The notes below the pieces were generated by a model. It ran no database searches. It saw only the letters and a list, made by a program, of their open reading frames with translations, and was not told the origin of the DNA. Position numbers and translations under genes: made by a program. A stretch of DNA of 64,000 bases from Shimia sp040370365. Lineage in GTDB: Bacteria; Pseudomonadota; Alphaproteobacteria; Rhodobacterales; Rhodobacteraceae. Shown piece after piece: positions 62,219 to 64,000 of the stretch. Numbering within the stretch: the first letter of the stretch is position 1; each line of letters begins with the position of its first letter. The stretch spans positions 496,001 to 560,000 of the forward strand of contig NZ_BAABWQ010000003.1 of NCBI RefSeq assembly GCF_040370365.1. Reading direction: 5' to 3'.

Positions 62219-62322
62219 CGTTTAAGCCACTTTTCCTGTGGATAAACACAACATATAGTAGACACTAACAAGGCCGCACCGTATCAGCCGCGGCACAGAA
62301 ACATCGAGCAGGAACAACGGGC

Positions 62323-63132
62323 ATGGCACATATCATTGTGGTCGGGAACGAGAAGGGCGGCGCGGGTAAATCCACATTGTCGATGCACATCGCCACCGCC
62401 TTGGCGCGCATGGGGCACAAAGTTGGTGGCTTGGATCTGGACCTGCGCCAAAAGAGCTTTGGCAGCTATATCGCAAACCGCCGGAAATTTGCGCAGAAGG
62501 CGGGGCTTGAGTTGCCCAGCCCAGATTATCATGACCTACCAGAAATTGAGCAAGATGCTCTGCAACCTGGCGAAAACATATATGATCACCGACTGTCAGC
62601 CGCCGTTTCCATGCTGGAACCAGACAATGATTTCATCCTAATTGACTGCCCCGGCTCACACACCCGCCTCAGCCAAGTGGCCCACTCTCTGGCCGATACT
62701 TTGGTCACACCGCTCAACGATAGCTTTGTGGATTTTGACCTGCTGGCGAAGGTTGATGAAGACGGTGAAAAAATCATTGGACCTTCCGTTTATTCCGAAA
62801 TGGTTTGGAATGCGCGCCAGTTGAGAGCGCAAGCAGGGCTCAAACCAATTGACTGGATCGTTATGCGCAACCGGATGGGCGCACAACAGATGGTGAACAA
62901 AGAAAAAATGGGCAAAGCGTTGGACCGCCTGGCCAAACGGATCGGCTTCCGCGTCGCACCGGGTTTCAATGAACGCGTTGTGTTTCGCGAACTCTTTCCG
63001 CGCGGTCTCACACTGCTCGACTTGCGCGATATTGGTGTGAAACAACTCAACATCTCAAACGTCGCCGCGCGCCAAGAGCTGCGCGAGTTGATAAAGGCGC
63101 TCGACCTTCCTGGCGTCTCTGTTGATTTCTAG
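62323..63132 (+). CDS. mipZ: cell-division site regulator MipZ
   Basis: A 269-residue ParA-like ATPase that inhibits FtsZ near the ParB-bound poles. Deviant Walker A is KGGAGKST (11-18), and the MipZ-specific DLDLRQKSF, NRMGAQQ and ERVVFRELFPRGLT blocks are clear. Starts 104 bases after rluE. The adjoining exosortase gene starts 2 bases after its stop. Confidence 0.96.
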   Translation: MAHIIVVGNEKGGAGKSTLSMHIATALARMGHKVGGLDLDLRQKSFGSYIANRRKFAQKAGLELPSPDYHDLPEIEQDALQPGENIYDHRLSAAVSMLEPDNDFILIDCPGSHTRLSQVAHSLADTLVTPLNDSFVDFDLLAKVDEDGEKIIGPSVYSEMVWNARQLRAQAGLKPIDWIVMRNRMGAQQMVNKEKMGKALDRLAKRIGFRVAPGFNERVVFRELFPRGLTLLDLRDIGVKQLNISNVAARQELRELIKALDLPGVSVDF

Positions 63133-63134
63133 AC

Positions 63135-64000
63135 ATGACGCAAGGGCGGGACATATCGCAAGATAGCAGGCCAGTGCGTCCGACCCGCTTGATGACGATG
63201 GCTGCCCTTGCCGTGGCAGAACTTCTGTTGGTCATTTTTGCCTATCAGGTGATGGCCTCCATCGAGTGCCGCAACACAGAGATCGAAACCGCCTGTCGCG
63301 CCCTACGGTCCATGACAGCGCGCGGCCTGTCAGTGATCACCGTCATGGCGATCTATTTTTGGCTACGACCCGCGGCCTATCGTGCGCTTGCCACCGCTGC
63401 ACATGCTGCGCCGGGACATTACGCTTGGCTCGCGGCACATGTGACGGGACTTGCGCTGATATTCGCGCCGTTGTCCTTATTTGGCGCAGAGGAAATCGGC
63501 GCTGCGTTCACACCAACACTCATCCTGCTTTGCCTAGGGGGGAGCATGGCTGCGGCGGGTGCGTTTCTTTGGATCACCCCTTTGAACAGTTGGCGCGAAT
63601 GGATGCGCAACGACAGCTACATGCTGCCTCTCGCGCTATTTGTCGGCTTTCTGGTCCCGGACCTCGCGGATCTCATGCGTCCGATTTGGGAGTGGTCTAC
63701 CCTTTCCAGCCTAACTTTCTTTCTTGTATTTTTGGTCCTTACGCTGCTGGGGTTCGACGTGGGTGTCCACCCGCCAACTTTTGAAATTGGCATTAAGGAG
63801 TTCTACGTCCAGATTGCCAGTCAATGCTCAGGCGTCGAAGGCATCGCTCTTATCTCCATTTTCATGGGATTTTATGCGCTGCTGATGCGTCCAGATCTGC
63901 GCCAACGCCGTTTCTGGCTCATTCTATTCCCCCTAGCCGTTCTCACAAGTTGGCTGTTTAACATCCTACGCATTGCGATCCTGATTATCATTGGTGCCAA
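63135..64000 (+). CDS. exosortase, probably XrtE/VPEID-CTERM type (3' end outside window)
   Basis: The frame starts at ATG 63135 and is still open at the window end (at least 288 residues). About seven membrane helices are seen. Two exosortase active-site motifs are present: the nucleophile region IASQCSGVEG (C231) and LFNILRIAI (R279). The catalytic His should come after the window. The pattern matches roseobacter exosortase E, which is fused to a C-terminal protease and sorts VPEID-CTERM proteins; the fusion and the sorted proteins cannot be seen here. It begins 2 bases after mipZ, without a clear ribosome site. Confidence 0.78.
   Translation, partial: MTQGRDISQDSRPVRPTRLMTMAALAVAELLLVIFAYQVMASIECRNTEIETACRALRSMTARGLSVITVMAIYFWLRPAAYRALATAAHAAPGHYAWLAAHVTGLALIFAPLSLFGAEEIGAAFTPTLILLCLGGSMAAAGAFLWITPLNSWREWMRNDSYMLPLALFVGFLVPDLADLMRPIWEWSTLSSLTFFLVFLVLTLLGFDVGVHPPTFEIGIKEFYVQIASQCSGVEGIALISIFMGFYALLMRPDLRQRRFWLILFPLAVLTSWLFNILRIAILIIIGA

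Noticed and set aside
1..64000. tRNA, rRNA, CRISPR arrays, insertion sequences or prophage
   Set aside because: No tRNA T-arm patterns with clover-leaf pairing, no repeat-spacer arrays and no transposase, integrase or phage genes were seen on either strand.

Overview
The window looks like chromosome from a marine-type alphaproteobacterium of the Rhodobacterales (Roseobacter/Rhodobacteraceae). The signs are an fnrL-hemN-usp oxygen-response cluster, a stand-alone F0 ATP synthase operon with duplicated b subunits (atpI-B-E-F'-F), the cell-cycle regulator of the DUF1013/TrcR family, MipZ, a membrane-anchored CycM-type cytochrome c, a cysteine-free L31, and an exosortase resembling the roseobacter XrtE type. 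No rRNA, tRNA, insertion sequence, prophage or CRISPR array was seen. The genus cannot be fixed from sequence reading alone.

Layout. 1-2.7 kb: end of a tandem universal stress protein, fnrL and divergent hemN sharing one FNR box. 2.7-8.9 kb: yejABEF oligopeptide ABC transporter operon with a GNAT gene appended. 9.1 kb: SRP RNA (ffs). 9.3-15.1 kb: a cyclic-nucleotide phosphodiesterase/nucleotidase, nudC, an SRPBCC protein, pheA, cytochrome c and a protein phosphatase. 15.3-19 kb: dnaX-ybaB-recR facing trcR. 19-23 kb: RNase T2, a lipoprotein and the F0 operon. 23-29.2 kb: small regulators and enzymes (LysR x2, ArsR, ClbS/DfsB-like, transglutaminase, EamA exporter, azoreductase). 29.3-37.8 kb: one catabolic unit with a divergent LacI regulator, an ABC importer (binding protein, two permeases, a 62-residue membrane protein, two ATPases) and a fused dihydroxyacetone-type kinase. 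39-46.3 kb: ffh, five consecutive overlapping GNAT acetyltransferase genes, chorismate mutase, rpsP, bluB, rimM, trmD. 46.4-52 kb: a 5 kb insert of envelope and regulatory genes, then rplS-rpmE. 52-57.8 kb: HxlR regulator with twin operators and a Tat-exported double YdhR-domain protein, DUF3179 protein, acyltransferase, MFS carrier, VOC protein. 58-60.3 kb: a segmental duplication with two DUF3885-like genes and a decayed VOC copy. 60.4-64 kb: PLP enzyme, rluE-like, mipZ and the start of an exosortase gene that runs off the window.

How genes work together. SRP RNA and Ffh, both here, make one particle. FnrL probably drives hemN from an almost leaderless transcript. The LacI unit imports an unknown small polyol or ketose and phosphorylates it. 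The most unusual parts are the five-gene GNAT array inside a translation operon, the edge exosortase next to mipZ, the duplicated DUF3885/VOC segment, and three sets of readable paired operators (LacI, HxlR, MarR).
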